A stretch of 64,000 nucleotides of DNA from Christiangramia forsetii KT0803 (lineage in GTDB: Bacteria > Bacteroidota > Bacteroidia > Flavobacteriales > Flavobacteriaceae). The notes beneath the pieces are model-generated. The model did no database searches. It saw only the letters and a program-made list of their open reading frames with translations, and had not been told where the DNA came from. Where the stretch lies: NCBI RefSeq assembly GCF_000060345.1, contig NC_008571.1, positions 1,364,001-1,428,000 of the forward strand, read 5' to 3'. Both the position numbers and the translations under genes were made by a program. Shown one piece after another: positions 24,246-33,673 of this stretch (the first letter of the stretch is position 1; the number at the start of each line of letters is the position of its first letter).

Positions 24246-25853
24246 ATGGAGGCTAAGGAACTGGATAGAAGAAAATTTTTAAAATTAGGAAGTACGGGAG
24301 CAGCCGTCCTTATTTCCTTTCCTTTTCTGAATGCCTGCAAGGATTCTTCAGCCGAAAATAATAACGATATAAGTGCTGATTTTGAACCGGACCTGGATAT
24401 TGATCTTACGGCAAAAGAGGTAGAAATTCCTATTCTTGAGGGCAACCCCACAAGGGTCTGGAAATTCGAGGGGAAATTAAATAAAGGAGATTCAGCGGCA
24501 CTGCAAGAAGATCAAAATAATTATTTGGGCCCTATACTACTTGTACGTAAAGGCCAAAAAGTTAGGATCCGGTTTAAAAATCAACTGCCAGAAGAAAGCA
24601 TTGTCCATTGGCACGGGATGCACGTACCGGAAAAATTTGATGGACACCCCAAGGATGTTATAAATAACGGGGAAACCTATGTTTACGAATTTGAAATTAT
24701 GAACCGTGCTGGCACCTACTGGTTCCACCCCCATCCCCACGGCCGAACTGGCCCACAGGTATATAACGGACTGGCCGGGATGCTCCTTGTTACAGATGAA
24801 GAAGAGGAAAAACTGGACTTGCCAAAAGGAGAATTTGATGTTCCGGTTATAATTCAGGATAGGAAGTTTGACGAAAACAACCAGTTGGTTTATTTAGACA
24901 GGGGTAGAATGGACCAGATGATGGGTTTCCTTGGTAACCGGATTTTTATCAATGGAAAGCCAGATAAAGAATTACCCTTAAAATCAGGTTGTACCTATCG
25001 ATTGCGTTTTTTAAATGCTTCTAATTCCCGCTTTTACAAATTGGGTTGGGAAGATGGAAGCCCCCTAATGGTTATTGGTATCGATGGTAGCCTTTTAGAA
25101 CGACCAAGATCAATGCCATACATAATGTTGGGTGTGGCAAAGCGTGCCGATATTTGGCTGGATTTAAAGAATATACCTGTAGGTACCCGCTTTACCTTAA
25201 AAAGCCTTCCCTTTTCTGCGGGAATGATGAATATGGGAATGATGGGAGGCATGGCTAGCGATCTACCCCTGGGCAGTGAGTATTCTGTTCTCAATATCAA
25301 TGTAGATGAACAGGGAAGCAATACAAATGAGCTGCCGGACAAATTGGCTGTTTTTAACAAAATTAATCCTTCGGAAGCCATTAATAGGGATAACCCAAGA
25401 ACCTTCAAATTCTTTATGCAACGCATGGAATGGACCATCGATGGAAGAACCTGGGAAACAACCGGGGTTACTGAAGAAGAAACTGTAAAACTCAATACGA
25501 CGGAAATCTGGAATTTAGTAAATACTGGTGGAGGTATGATGAGTGATGGAGGAATGATGAAAGGAAAAGGAATGATGGGTGGGGGAATGATGCAAATGCC
25601 TCATCCCATTCATATACATCAGGTACAATTTAATATTTTGGAACGGGACCCTTCTGAAATGGACGAAGATGTCTGGAATTCCGTAAAGGATGGGTTAATA
25701 GATGATGGTTGGCAGGATACGGTATTACTAATGCCCGGAATGAAAATTAAAATCATTATGCGTTTCAAGAACTTTAAAGGTTTGTTCCTGTATCACTGTC
25801 ATAATTTGGAGCATGAAGATATGGGGATGATGCGTAATTATAAAATTGAATAA
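24246..25853 (+). CDS. Multicopper oxidase, Tat-exported, Met-rich
   Basis: A 535-residue multicopper oxidase of the CueO/CotA/PcoA type. The N-terminus carries a Tat-like signal (DRRKFLKLGS) and a Cys after the hydrophobic stretch (FLNACKDSS), so it may also be lipid-anchored. Copper sites: HWHGMH (about 121-126), WFHPHPHG (160-166), HPIHIHQ (about 452) and HCHNLEHEDMGMM (about 517-529), which together make the T2/T3 cluster and the T1 site with Met as axial ligand. Met-rich loops (GMMNMGMMGGM; GGGMMSDGGMMKGKGMMGGGMM) suit Cu(I) oxidation to Cu(II) in the periplasm. It is central to the copper cluster. Confidence 0.93.
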   Translation: MEAKELDRRKFLKLGSTGAAVLISFPFLNACKDSSAENNNDISADFEPDLDIDLTAKEVEIPILEGNPTRVWKFEGKLNKGDSAALQEDQNNYLGPILLVRKGQKVRIRFKNQLPEESIVHWHGMHVPEKFDGHPKDVINNGETYVYEFEIMNRAGTYWFHPHPHGRTGPQVYNGLAGMLLVTDEEEEKLDLPKGEFDVPVIIQDRKFDENNQLVYLDRGRMDQMMGFLGNRIFINGKPDKELPLKSGCTYRLRFLNASNSRFYKLGWEDGSPLMVIGIDGSLLERPRSMPYIMLGVAKRADIWLDLKNIPVGTRFTLKSLPFSAGMMNMGMMGGMASDLPLGSEYSVLNINVDEQGSNTNELPDKLAVFNKINPSEAINRDNPRTFKFFMQRMEWTIDGRTWETTGVTEEETVKLNTTEIWNLVNTGGGMMSDGGMMKGKGMMGGGMMQMPHPIHIHQVQFNILERDPSEMDEDVWNSVKDGLIDDGWQDTVLLMPGMKIKIIMRFKNFKGLFLYHCHNLEHEDMGMMRNYKIE

Positions 25854-25867
25854 ATAAATTGAGAAAT

Positions 25868-25993
25868 ATGGGAAATATGGAAATGGATGGGTTTTGTTGG
25901 ATGTGTGCCGCAGTTTGGATAGGAGGAATCATTTTAGCGGCCCTGATTATCTATCTTCTAATTAAGCTTATCAGGAAAAACAGGAATTCCTAA
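25868..25993 (+). CDS. 41-residue membrane microprotein
   Basis: A short frame 14 bases after the multicopper oxidase and one base before the next gene. It encodes a Met-rich start MGNMEMDGFCWMC with two Cys, then one helix AVWIGGIILAALIIYLLIKLI and a basic tail RKNRNS. The tight spacing on both sides makes it a likely gene in the operon. Cys and Met next to a single membrane helix suggest a small copper-binding membrane peptide, by inference only. Confidence 0.6.
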   Translation: MGNMEMDGFCWMCAAVWIGGIILAALIIYLLIKLIRKNRNS

Positions 25994-25994
25994 T

Positions 25995-26525
25995 ATGGAA
26001 GGTTTTAAATGGGCGGTTTTAATTTTGCCCGGGGTTTCATTGTTAGGGGTCATTTTATTGTATTTCTATTTTAAAAATACGGTAAAGGATAAAGTTGCTT
26101 ACAGGTACTACATATGGACCATTGCACTTACGGCTTTCTTTTTAAATTTAGTTTGGGAGCTATTGCACGGGCCTTTATATGAAGGATATCAGTATGATTG
26201 GCCACACATCAGGATGTGTTTAGTAGCATCGGTTACAGATATGTTGACCCTTCTGATTATGCTGTTTGGATTTGGGTTGTTCTATAAAAACATTTATTGG
26301 GCACAAAATCTGAGTTTTGATAAGATCCTGTTGATTGTGATAACGGGAGGTACTGGAACAACTCTTCTGGAGCGTTGGCATATCGCCACCGGACAATGGG
26401 AATATGCTGCAGCAATGCCAATGGTGCCGTTTGTGGAAGTGGGGCTTACTCCCTTATTGCAATTTACAATCCTTCCTATCATCATTTTCATAATTGGAAA
26501 AGCACTCTCAATACAAAAATTATAG
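25995..26525 (+). CDS. Multi-pass membrane protein of unknown function
   Basis: A 176-residue protein with five or so membrane helices (WAVLILPGVSLLGVILLYFYF, IWTIALTAFFLNLVWELL, LVASVTDMLTLLIMLFGFGLF, ILLIVITGGTGTTLLE, LLQFTILPIIIFIIGKAL). Conserved-looking polar residues are WELLHGPLYEGY, ERWHIATGQWEY and DMLT, which could form a site near the membrane surface. I do not recognise a named family. It starts one base after the 41-residue microprotein and overlaps no recognised domain, and its place in the copper cluster suggests a role there. Confidence 0.7.
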   Translation: MEGFKWAVLILPGVSLLGVILLYFYFKNTVKDKVAYRYYIWTIALTAFFLNLVWELLHGPLYEGYQYDWPHIRMCLVASVTDMLTLLIMLFGFGLFYKNIYWAQNLSFDKILLIVITGGTGTTLLERWHIATGQWEYAAAMPMVPFVEVGLTPLLQFTILPIIIFIIGKALSIQKL

Positions 26526-26544
26526 AAATCAGAAATTAATTGAG

Positions 26545-26706
26545 ATGAAGGGAAAACGGACATATAAAAGAAAATTAAAAAAACAAAAAAAAACTCAAAA
26601 GAATAAGATAACGCAAAAGGACAAACTAATAGCATTATTAGCTTTTTTCGGAATTTTTTTGACTGCAGCTTATCTTGCACTTCAGATGCTATTTATGGGT
26701 GATTAA
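26545..26706 (+). CDS. 53-residue basic single-helix membrane peptide
   Basis: Starting at the ATG at 26545, 20 bases after the previous stop, this frame encodes a very basic stretch (KGKRTYKRKLKKQKKTQKNKITQKDK) then one hydrophobic helix (LIALLAFFGIFLTAAYLALQMLFM). A longer reading from 26494 would overlap the previous gene by 32 bases and is less likely. Function unknown; membrane tethering of a basic tail is all that can be said. Confidence 0.5.
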   Translation: MKGKRTYKRKLKKQKKTQKNKITQKDKLIALLAFFGIFLTAAYLALQMLFMGD

Positions 26707-27022
26707 TAACCCGATACCTATCCCCAGAAAGTGATTAGGATAATAGTTAGAAAGATTTTTCTTCAATGTAAATTAAAAATTTTTCATTCAACGGAAGTTT
26801 GAAAAGCTGTACACATCTATTATTAATATATAAGTAGTTCTATGATTCAAATCAGTGGTAGACACAGGATTAGATATATCGCGCTCAATCATTTTACTAA
26901 AGATTGATGATTCCAAAATATATTATTTTAAATCCACCGAAAACGCGAAAGCCTTTATTCAGAAGAAAAAAAATGACTCATAATATGTTATCACAGGTTC
27001 AGGCGAAATATTCATAAACAAT
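26707..27022. other. Gap before the SCO1-like gene
   Basis: No convincing gene. An uninitiated frame ending at 26983 reads KIYYFKSTENAKAFIQKKK and may be a decayed fragment. The promoter for the second part of the copper cluster should lie here, but no clear TAnnTTTG box with partner was found. Confidence 0.45.
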
Positions 27023-27655
27023 ATGAAATTGAAAAAGCACTTTAAAATTTTTCTCATGTTAGTTTTCTTAGGAGGAGGTCTTATCTCTTGTAAAAGCAAA
27101 GAGGAAAAATTACCAATTCTTGGGAGCACAGAACCTATTAATAATGGAAAAGATACAATTTATCATAAAATACCGGATTTTAGTTTTACCGATCAAAATG
27201 GGAAAACTATTACTGCGAAAACCTTTGAAAATAAGATATATGTAGCAGATTTCTTTTTTACCTCCTGTACTACTATCTGTCCGGTTATGGGGAAAGAAAT
27301 GCAAAGGCTATATGAAAAATATAAAGGAAATGAAAAAATTGCCTTTCTATCACATAGTATAGATCCTGCACATGATAGTGTACCGGTACTAAAAGAATAT
27401 TCAGAAGATTTAGGTGTAGATAACCACCAATGGCATTTTGTAACAGGGGAACAAGAGGCTATTTTCAATATGGCTCAAAATCACTATATGATCAGTGCTA
27501 TGAGAGATTCAACGCTTCCCGACGGGGTGCTTCATAGCGGTGCTTTTATTCTGGTAGATAGCCAAAAACGGATAAGAGGGTATTATGACGGTACAAGTAA
27601 AAAAGAAGTAGATAAATTGATTTCTGATATTTCCATACTGCTACAGCATAATTAA
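27023..27655 (+). CDS. SCO1/SenC-family copper chaperone lipoprotein
   Basis: A 210-residue lipoprotein with lipobox LISCKS (Cys about 24). The thioredoxin-fold domain has FFFTSCTTICPVMGKEM, the C-x3-C Cu site of SCO proteins, and the partner His in DGVLHSGAFILVD near the C-terminus. SCO1 proteins deliver Cu to cytochrome oxidase Cu(A) or act as thiol-disulfide reductases. Here, beside copper efflux genes, the role may be periplasmic copper handling. It precedes the CopA-type ATPase by 91 bases. Confidence 0.9.
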   Translation: MKLKKHFKIFLMLVFLGGGLISCKSKEEKLPILGSTEPINNGKDTIYHKIPDFSFTDQNGKTITAKTFENKIYVADFFFTSCTTICPVMGKEMQRLYEKYKGNEKIAFLSHSIDPAHDSVPVLKEYSEDLGVDNHQWHFVTGEQEAIFNMAQNHYMISAMRDSTLPDGVLHSGAFILVDSQKRIRGYYDGTSKKEVDKLISDISILLQHN

Positions 27656-27746
27656 CTTTAAAGTCCTGGGGAGGGAAGGAAAAGCTTTTCATTGAGCTGT
27701 TAGTTAGTTAAAAATTTCCTTTTCAGGCATTTTAAATAAAAATAAT

Positions 27747-30251
27747 ATGAAACATACTTACCATATCCACGGGATGACCTGCGACGGTTGTAGAACCCAC
27801 GTTGAAAATACCCTTTCAAAAGTTGAAGGGGTTACCAATGCTTCTGTAGATTTAGAAAAAGGAGAGGCATCTATCGAAATGGAATCTCATATTCCCATTA
27901 GTAAGTTTCAGAAGGCACTTAAACGTGATGGTGGGCAATACAGCATTCACCAAAATGGGGAACACCATCATACTGAAGAAATGAAGAGCGCCGAAAAACC
28001 CAAGGGGGAAAAGACAGGAATTTATTATTGCCCGATGCATTGCGAGGGAGACAAAACCTACGACCAACCAGGTGATTGTCCTGTATGCGGAATGGATCTG
28101 GTAGAGGAACAAAGCCTTTCTGCCAATTCTTCAACACAATATACCTGCCCGATGCACCCCGAAATTGTAAAGGACGAACCGGGAGATTGTCCCATTTGCG
28201 GAATGGACCTGGTGCCCATGGAACCGGATATATCTACAGAGGAAAAAAATTATAAAAAGCTACTAAAAAAGTTTTGGATTGCAGTGCTGTTTACAGTCCC
28301 CATATTAATTATTGCAATGTCTGAATTGCTCCAGAATAATCCTCTGGAAGGGCTTTTGGAGGTGGAAGTTTGGAACTGGATTCAACTCGCTTTATCCCTG
28401 CCGGTGGTTTTTTATGCAACCTGGATGTTTTTTGAACGTGCGTGGCATTCCATAAAAACCTGGAACCTTAATATGTTTACCCTTATTGGGATCGGCACCG
28501 GCGTAGCCTGGTTATTTAGTGTTTTTGGGATGTTGTTTCCCGACTTTTTCCCGGCTCAGTTTAAAACCGAGGCAGGAACCGTTTTTGTTTACTATGAAGT
28601 TGCCACGGTTATCTTGGCCCTGGTAATGTTAGGACAGGTATTGGAGGCCAGGGCACATAGCAAAACTAATTCAGCAGTAAAGGAATTGTTGAAATTAGCA
28701 CCTAACAAGGCAATTAAAGTCGTTGATGGGCAGGATATAGAAGTATCTATCGATAGTATTGAAATAGGCGATACGCTTCGGGTAAAACCGGGGGACAAAA
28801 TACCGGTGGATGGCGTAATTACCGAAGGGGAAACCTCTGTAGATGAGTCCATGATAACCGGTGAGCCTATACCCGTAAGTAAAACCATGGATAATAAGGT
28901 TAGTAGCGGTACAATAAACGGCAACCAGTCATTTTTGATGAAAGCAGAAAAAGTAGGATCTGATACCTTATTATCCCAAATAATAAAAATGGTTAATGAT
29001 GCGAGTCGAAGCAAGGCGCCCATCCAAAAACTGGCCGATACGGTCTCTGGCTATTTTGTACCTGTAGTTGTTATTATTGCGGTGATTACTTTTGCGATTT
29101 GGGCAATTTGGGGGCCAGAGCCTGCCTATGTATATGCATTGGTAAATGCCATTGCAGTACTGATTATTGCCTGTCCCTGTGCACTTGGTCTTGCTACCCC
29201 TATGTCTATTATGGTAGGTGTGGGTAAGGGAGCGCAGAACGGTGTGCTGGTAAAAAATGCGGAAGCCTTAGAAAAAATGGACAAAGTAGATACCCTCATC
29301 GTCGATAAGACGGGAACCATTACCGAGGGAAAACCTACCGTAGAAACTGTAGGGGCTTTTAAAGGAGGGCTCAATGAAAAAGAAGTATTGCAATACATTG
29401 TTTCTCTCAATAATTTAAGTGAACATCCTCTCGCAGAAGCAACAGTAAAATATGGTAAAGAACAAAAAGCAGAATTTTTAAAGGCCGATGGCTTCAATGC
29501 GGTTACCGGAAAAGGGGTTGAAGGTAAAGTAAACGGTAAAAAGTTGGCATTGGGCAACGTAAAAATGATGGAGAAGGCTGATGCTGCACTTTCCGAAGAA
29601 ATGATAGAAGAAGCTCAATCCTTTCAAAAAGAGGGGAAGACGGTTTCATATCTCAGCGTTGCTGGAAAGGTTGCCGGTTATGTTGTTATAGGTGATAAAA
29701 TTAAAAAAACAAGTGCCAATGCCATCAAAGAACTTCAGGATAAAGGCATAGCTGTGATAATGCTTACAGGTGATAACCACGACACGGCACAAGCCGTGGC
29801 CGGCGAGCTAAACCTTGCAGATTTTAAAGCCAGTATGCTCCCTGAAAATAAGTTACAGGAAGTAGAAAAACTACAGAATCAGGGTAAAGTGGTGGCTATG
29901 GCAGGTGATGGCATTAATGATGCCCCGGCATTGGCAAAAAGTGATGTAGGGATTGCAATGGGTACGGGTACTGATGTGGCCATTGAAAGTGCAGCCATTA
30001 CTTTGGTAAAAGGGGATTTACAGGGAATCGTGAAAGCCCGTCATTTGAGTGATGCCGTTATGAAAAATATCAAACAGAACCTGTTTTTTGCTTTTATCTA
30101 TAATACCATTGGTGTTCCTGTTGCAGCCGGAATTTTATTTCCCTTTTTCGGTATATTATTATCTCCTATGATTGCCGCTGCAGCTATGAGCTTGAGCTCA
30201 GTTTCAGTAATTGCCAACGCATTAAGATTGCGAACAAAAAAAATAGAATAA
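27747..30251 (+). CDS. copA: CopA-type copper-translocating P1B ATPase
   Basis: An 834-residue P-type ATPase. The N-terminus has an HMA domain (GMTCDGC, residues 10-16) and two heavy-metal-binding domains (YYCPMHCEG...DCPVCGMDL at about 92-118 and YTCPMHPEI...DCPICGMDL at about 130-155). The catalytic body follows: TGEP actuator (about 372), the CPC ion-path motif CPCALGLATP (about 475), phosphorylation motif DKTGTITEG (about 520), SEHPLA (about 558) and GDGINDAPA (about 719). CPC plus HMBD places it in the Cu(I)/Ag(I)-exporting P1B group. Confidence 0.94.
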   Translation: MKHTYHIHGMTCDGCRTHVENTLSKVEGVTNASVDLEKGEASIEMESHIPISKFQKALKRDGGQYSIHQNGEHHHTEEMKSAEKPKGEKTGIYYCPMHCEGDKTYDQPGDCPVCGMDLVEEQSLSANSSTQYTCPMHPEIVKDEPGDCPICGMDLVPMEPDISTEEKNYKKLLKKFWIAVLFTVPILIIAMSELLQNNPLEGLLEVEVWNWIQLALSLPVVFYATWMFFERAWHSIKTWNLNMFTLIGIGTGVAWLFSVFGMLFPDFFPAQFKTEAGTVFVYYEVATVILALVMLGQVLEARAHSKTNSAVKELLKLAPNKAIKVVDGQDIEVSIDSIEIGDTLRVKPGDKIPVDGVITEGETSVDESMITGEPIPVSKTMDNKVSSGTINGNQSFLMKAEKVGSDTLLSQIIKMVNDASRSKAPIQKLADTVSGYFVPVVVIIAVITFAIWAIWGPEPAYVYALVNAIAVLIIACPCALGLATPMSIMVGVGKGAQNGVLVKNAEALEKMDKVDTLIVDKTGTITEGKPTVETVGAFKGGLNEKEVLQYIVSLNNLSEHPLAEATVKYGKEQKAEFLKADGFNAVTGKGVEGKVNGKKLALGNVKMMEKADAALSEEMIEEAQSFQKEGKTVSYLSVAGKVAGYVVIGDKIKKTSANAIKELQDKGIAVIMLTGDNHDTAQAVAGELNLADFKASMLPENKLQEVEKLQNQGKVVAMAGDGINDAPALAKSDVGIAMGTGTDVAIESAAITLVKGDLQGIVKARHLSDAVMKNIKQNLFFAFIYNTIGVPVAAGILFPFFGILLSPMIAAAAMSLSSVSVIANALRLRTKKIE

Positions 30252-30260
30252 ATAAATTAA

Positions 30261-30276
30261 TATATATATATATATA
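30261..30276. repeat. (TA)8 microsatellite
   Basis: Eight TA units directly after the copper ATPase. It may influence promoter spacing or be neutral. Confidence 0.6.
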
Positions 30277-30482
30277 CAAGCCTTTAAGTTATTCCTGTGC
30301 AATTGTAAGAAATGAAAAAATGACCTTTGCTGCGCCGGAACATGACCCAATGCGATCCTTCGCTTTTTTGGTAAGTGATACAATAGAAAACAGTAATCCT
30401 TTATTCCTGAGACCAGGCATTCTTTTAGAGAGAGGAGGGAGATTTAAAAATAAGTAAGTTTAATTATAAAATAGTAGTAAAG

Positions 30483-31037
30483 ATGAATTTTCAAAAATGG
30501 ATTTTAGTAGTAATACTCTTAATTCTATCCCGATCGGTTTACCCTTGCGATATACAAGGACATGAGTTGAATTACGGATATATACAGACGAAAGGACTAA
30601 GTGGTCCTTTTAGTCCTACCGGAAAAGCCTTATCAGTTCTGCCCGCTTTTTTAGGGAGTTATATTGAAATAAAAAACGCCCTCATTGAAGATCATTATGT
30701 ACAGGCCAAAAATGCCGCTGCCGGAATGGAAAAAAACCTGGAGAACAGTAATTTGAAAGAGAAGGAACAGGTACAATTAAGGGCAACAATAAAAGAATTG
30801 ATCCTTGCAGGTGATATTAACGACCAGCGAATTGCATTTGCCGTACTTTCTGAACAACTATATCAAATACTCCCGGCTATAGACTTTGGGAGCGAAGCGC
30901 TCTTTTGGCAGAATTGCCCTATGGCCCTCGGCGGCAGGGGAGGAAATTGGATTAGCCTGGAAGAACAGGTGAAAAATCCTTTTATGGGACAGCGTATGCC
31001 TTCCTGCGGCACTGCACTTGAAAAACTAATGAGGTAA
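30483..31037 (+). CDS. DUF3347 secreted protein
   Basis: A 184-residue exported protein with signal stretch WILVVILLILSRSVYP and a DUF3347 domain at about 50-180, ending NCPMALGGRGGNWISLEEQVKNPFMGQRMPSCGTALE, the same Cys/Met signature as the two other copies in the cluster. There is no lipobox. It closes the copper region 231 bases after the ATPase, probably from its own promoter. Copper binding is inferred from the conserved motif. Confidence 0.82.
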   Translation: MNFQKWILVVILLILSRSVYPCDIQGHELNYGYIQTKGLSGPFSPTGKALSVLPAFLGSYIEIKNALIEDHYVQAKNAAAGMEKNLENSNLKEKEQVQLRATIKELILAGDINDQRIAFAVLSEQLYQILPAIDFGSEALFWQNCPMALGGRGGNWISLEEQVKNPFMGQRMPSCGTALEKLMR

Positions 31038-31040
31038 AGG

Positions 31041-31080
31041 ACTGCCAAGAGAATGAGATTTTCTTCGCCCTCTTGGTAGT
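31041..31080. repeat. Imperfect hairpin after the DUF3347 gene
   Basis: ACTGCCAAGAG (31041-31051) pairs with CTCTTGGTAGT (31070-31080) with one mismatch and an 18-nt loop, starting just after the stop at 31037. There is no T run, so it is a weak terminator or 3' stabilising structure. Confidence 0.4.
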
Positions 31081-31309
31081 AGGATAAAGGGTAATTATTG
31101 TAAATCCATAACCCAGAAGGCAATCTGTTATAAAGATTTTTTAAGGCATTCAGTTTTTTTGGACCGAATGGGATGCAGTTGAAACACCTTAATGCGCTAA
31201 ACAGTAAAATAGCAGGAAGTAAGTAAATCTGTTGCTTTTACTGCTATATTGTTAAGCACTTAATAATCTGGAAAATATTAAATGGAAACCGAAATAAATT
31301 CAAAATGCA

Positions 31310-31840
31310 ATGGCTTCTCTTAATCAGGCAGAATTTGAAAATAAACAACTGGATATAAATTCCTTACCTCGATTTACTGAAGTGGAATTCTATCCCCTCG
31401 ATACTAAGTATCTTATTAAGTTAAATATTCTGTCTGGTATTGGAGCATTAATAGTTGTGGGAGCTTTAATTGTGGGGTACTTTCTTATGAAAGAATACAA
31501 AATTTTAATCCTTTGGTCTGCAATTCTTTTCTTACCGCTTTTCTTATGGTTAATCTATCGTAATTTTGAGCTACAGAAAAGAAATGGATATGCTATAAGA
31601 GAAAGAGATATAATTTTTAAAAGAGGTTTTCTCCATGAGAAAATAACAATTGTACCATTCAATAGGGTGCAACATGTTTCGGCTAGAAAAGATTTATTGG
31701 ATAAATTCTTGGGAATTTCATCTTTGACAATTTTTTCTGCAGGAGGTTCAGCCAGTGACGTTACTATTTCCGGACTTCTTGCGAGAAATGCGGAAGTACT
31801 AAAAGAAGCTATCTCAAAAAGGGTGTCTTCTAATGAATAG
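31310..31840 (+). CDS. Bacterial PH-domain (YdbS-like) membrane protein
   Basis: A 176-residue protein with two membrane helices (ILSGIGALIVVGALIVGYFLM and ILILWSAILFLPLFLWLIY) followed by a bPH_2 domain (about 85-170; RDIIFKRGFLHEKITIVPFNRVQHVSARKDLLDKFLGISSLTIFSAGG). YdbS and its partner YdbT form a small membrane pair in many bacteria, where they are linked to membrane stress or small-molecule resistance. The stop overlaps the start of the YdbT-like gene by 8 bases. The metal link is not evident. Confidence 0.82.
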   Translation: MASLNQAEFENKQLDINSLPRFTEVEFYPLDTKYLIKLNILSGIGALIVVGALIVGYFLMKEYKILILWSAILFLPLFLWLIYRNFELQKRNGYAIRERDIIFKRGFLHEKITIVPFNRVQHVSARKDLLDKFLGISSLTIFSAGGSASDVTISGLLARNAEVLKEAISKRVSSNE

Positions 31841-33317
31841 CAGTAACTTCCATGAGCCACAGAGGCAATCTAAAATAGGAGTGATACTTGTTTTTGGGAA
31901 CAGCCTATATCATCTTTTAAAGAATTTATGGTTTTTGGTGATCTATTTTTTTATGAACGAATTAGATTCTCAAACAATCATCAATTCTACTATTGGGGCT
32001 ACCATAATTTTTATTTTGGCTTTTGCTTATAGTATCCTTTATTTTTGGAGGTTTGTTTTCTATATTGATCCTAAGACTGAGGAATTTGTACTTCAAAAAG
32101 GGGTTATCAATTCGAAAACTATAAGCCTCCCTTTTCATAAAATCCAGCAGGTCAATCTTAAGAGAAATCTTGTGCAACGATTAATAGGTGTCTATAGTGT
32201 TTTAATCGATACTGCCGGGAGCAAAGAAAAAGAGGTGGAAATAAAGGCTTTATCCAGGATAAAGGCCGAGCAACTTGCAGAACTTCTTATAAGTTATTCC
32301 CGGCTGGAAGAAAACATAAAGGAAGTAGAAATAGAAGGAAAAGCAGCTATAGACTGGCATTTTTCTTTGAACACTTTCCAGCTTCTAAAGCTCGGGTTAA
32401 TTAGCAATTATATACGCGGCCTACTACTGCTGATCACATTCTACATAACTCTTAAAGATCAGTTTTTCTTAAATAAATTCATCCCTCCCGAATTCATGAT
32501 GGAACCAAGTTTAGACTCTCCTTTAAGCGTCTGGAAAATTATACTGCTGTTATTGGCGATAATTACAGTCACTGTAGCGGACACCTTCATTAAATATTAC
32601 GGCCTTCGTCTTAAAAAATCAAATTCAGGGCTACAGATAGAAATGGGGCTTCGGAAAAATAAAAAGGTGAGCTTAAAAGCAAAAAGGGTACAGACTATTG
32701 AAATTTTGAACAATCCTTTTCAACAAAAGCTTGATCTCCAAAAGGTCAAATTTTTCTTGGCAAGCAGCCCGAATGATCCTGAGAAAAGTATTATTACCAT
32801 TCCCGGTATTTCCCAAGAACTTTTGTCAAAGGTCCTTGGGTATATGCATGTTAATCCAATAAAGAAACAGCTTACTCAAATCATTCCTAATAAGTTACTT
32901 ATTTTTAAAAAGATCAGTGTAGGATTTTTACCCTTGCTCCTTATTCCTATTATATCAAAATTTTACAATCTCGATTTATCTTTAAAATGGGTGATCATCA
33001 CTATATCAATTTATTCAGTTATTCTCTTCGGATATCAACTTCTATATTATAGATCTTTGCGCCTAAGTTTTTCGGAGGAATTTATTTTGAAAAATTCAGG
33101 TGTATGGGAAAAAAAACAGCAGTACCTGGAAATTTGGAAATTACAAGCTGTTTCAATGTCGCAACCACTCTGGTATAGAAAGAAAAATCTGGTAAATCTC
33201 ATCTTCCATTCAGCGGGAGGAGATGTTCGCTTCGAGCTGATAGACCGAAATAAAGCAGAATCCTTAATGGATTACGTACTCTATAAAATTGAAAGTACCT
33301 CCAAAGGATGGATGTAG
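31833..33317 (+). CDS. Bacterial PH-domain (YdbT-like) membrane protein
   Basis: A 494-residue membrane protein with three bPH_2 repeats, each following a pair of hydrophobic helices: about residues 75-150 (EEFVLQKGVINSKTISLPFHKIQQVNLKRNLVQRLIG), 260-345 (LQIEMGLRKNKKVSLKAKRVQTIEI) and 410-485 (FILKNSGVWEKKQQYLEIWKLQAVSMSQ). It overlaps the YdbS-like gene by 8 bases, so the two are made together. Function in the envelope is unclear. Confidence 0.8.
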   Translation: MNSSNFHEPQRQSKIGVILVFGNSLYHLLKNLWFLVIYFFMNELDSQTIINSTIGATIIFILAFAYSILYFWRFVFYIDPKTEEFVLQKGVINSKTISLPFHKIQQVNLKRNLVQRLIGVYSVLIDTAGSKEKEVEIKALSRIKAEQLAELLISYSRLEENIKEVEIEGKAAIDWHFSLNTFQLLKLGLISNYIRGLLLLITFYITLKDQFFLNKFIPPEFMMEPSLDSPLSVWKIILLLLAIITVTVADTFIKYYGLRLKKSNSGLQIEMGLRKNKKVSLKAKRVQTIEILNNPFQQKLDLQKVKFFLASSPNDPEKSIITIPGISQELLSKVLGYMHVNPIKKQLTQIIPNKLLIFKKISVGFLPLLLIPIISKFYNLDLSLKWVIITISIYSVILFGYQLLYYRSLRLSFSEEFILKNSGVWEKKQQYLEIWKLQAVSMSQPLWYRKKNLVNLIFHSAGGDVRFELIDRNKAESLMDYVLYKIESTSKGWM

Positions 33318-33673
33318 TGTCAAACCAGGAAATATAATTTAGAGGAATATGGACAGGATGAGAGATTATATTATCGTATGAAGAAAAACCTTTTAGAAAT
33401 GGTAGCAGTGATTTAGTATTTCTGGGATTAAGGGATATTGATCTTAATTGGACTATATTAAAAACCGATACACGTCTTTTCAATAGATAGCTATGTCGAA
33501 TCGCTAATTAATTAGGCATCAATAAAAATCATACCATTTATTTTGCATGGAATTATTTTCAGGTATAAAATTCCTGTACAAATGTCAAAAAAATCGTAGC
33601 GCCATTCCTTTGTTACTATATCTATGATGTATCAGTCCTTATATCACAAATAGATTCTTTGTATATACCTTTG
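33318..33673. other. Gap before the sulfur genes
   Basis: Convergent region between the PH-domain pair and the minus-strand phosphatase. No gene, repeat or strong terminator was recognised. Confidence 0.5.

Noticed and set aside
26494-26706. Longer start for the basic single-helix peptide
   Set aside because: It would overlap the previous gene by 32 bases; the ATG at 26545 is simpler.
30261-30276. (TA)8 tract as a terminator or recombination site
   Set aside because: Simple low-complexity repeat; no stem with a loop and T run.
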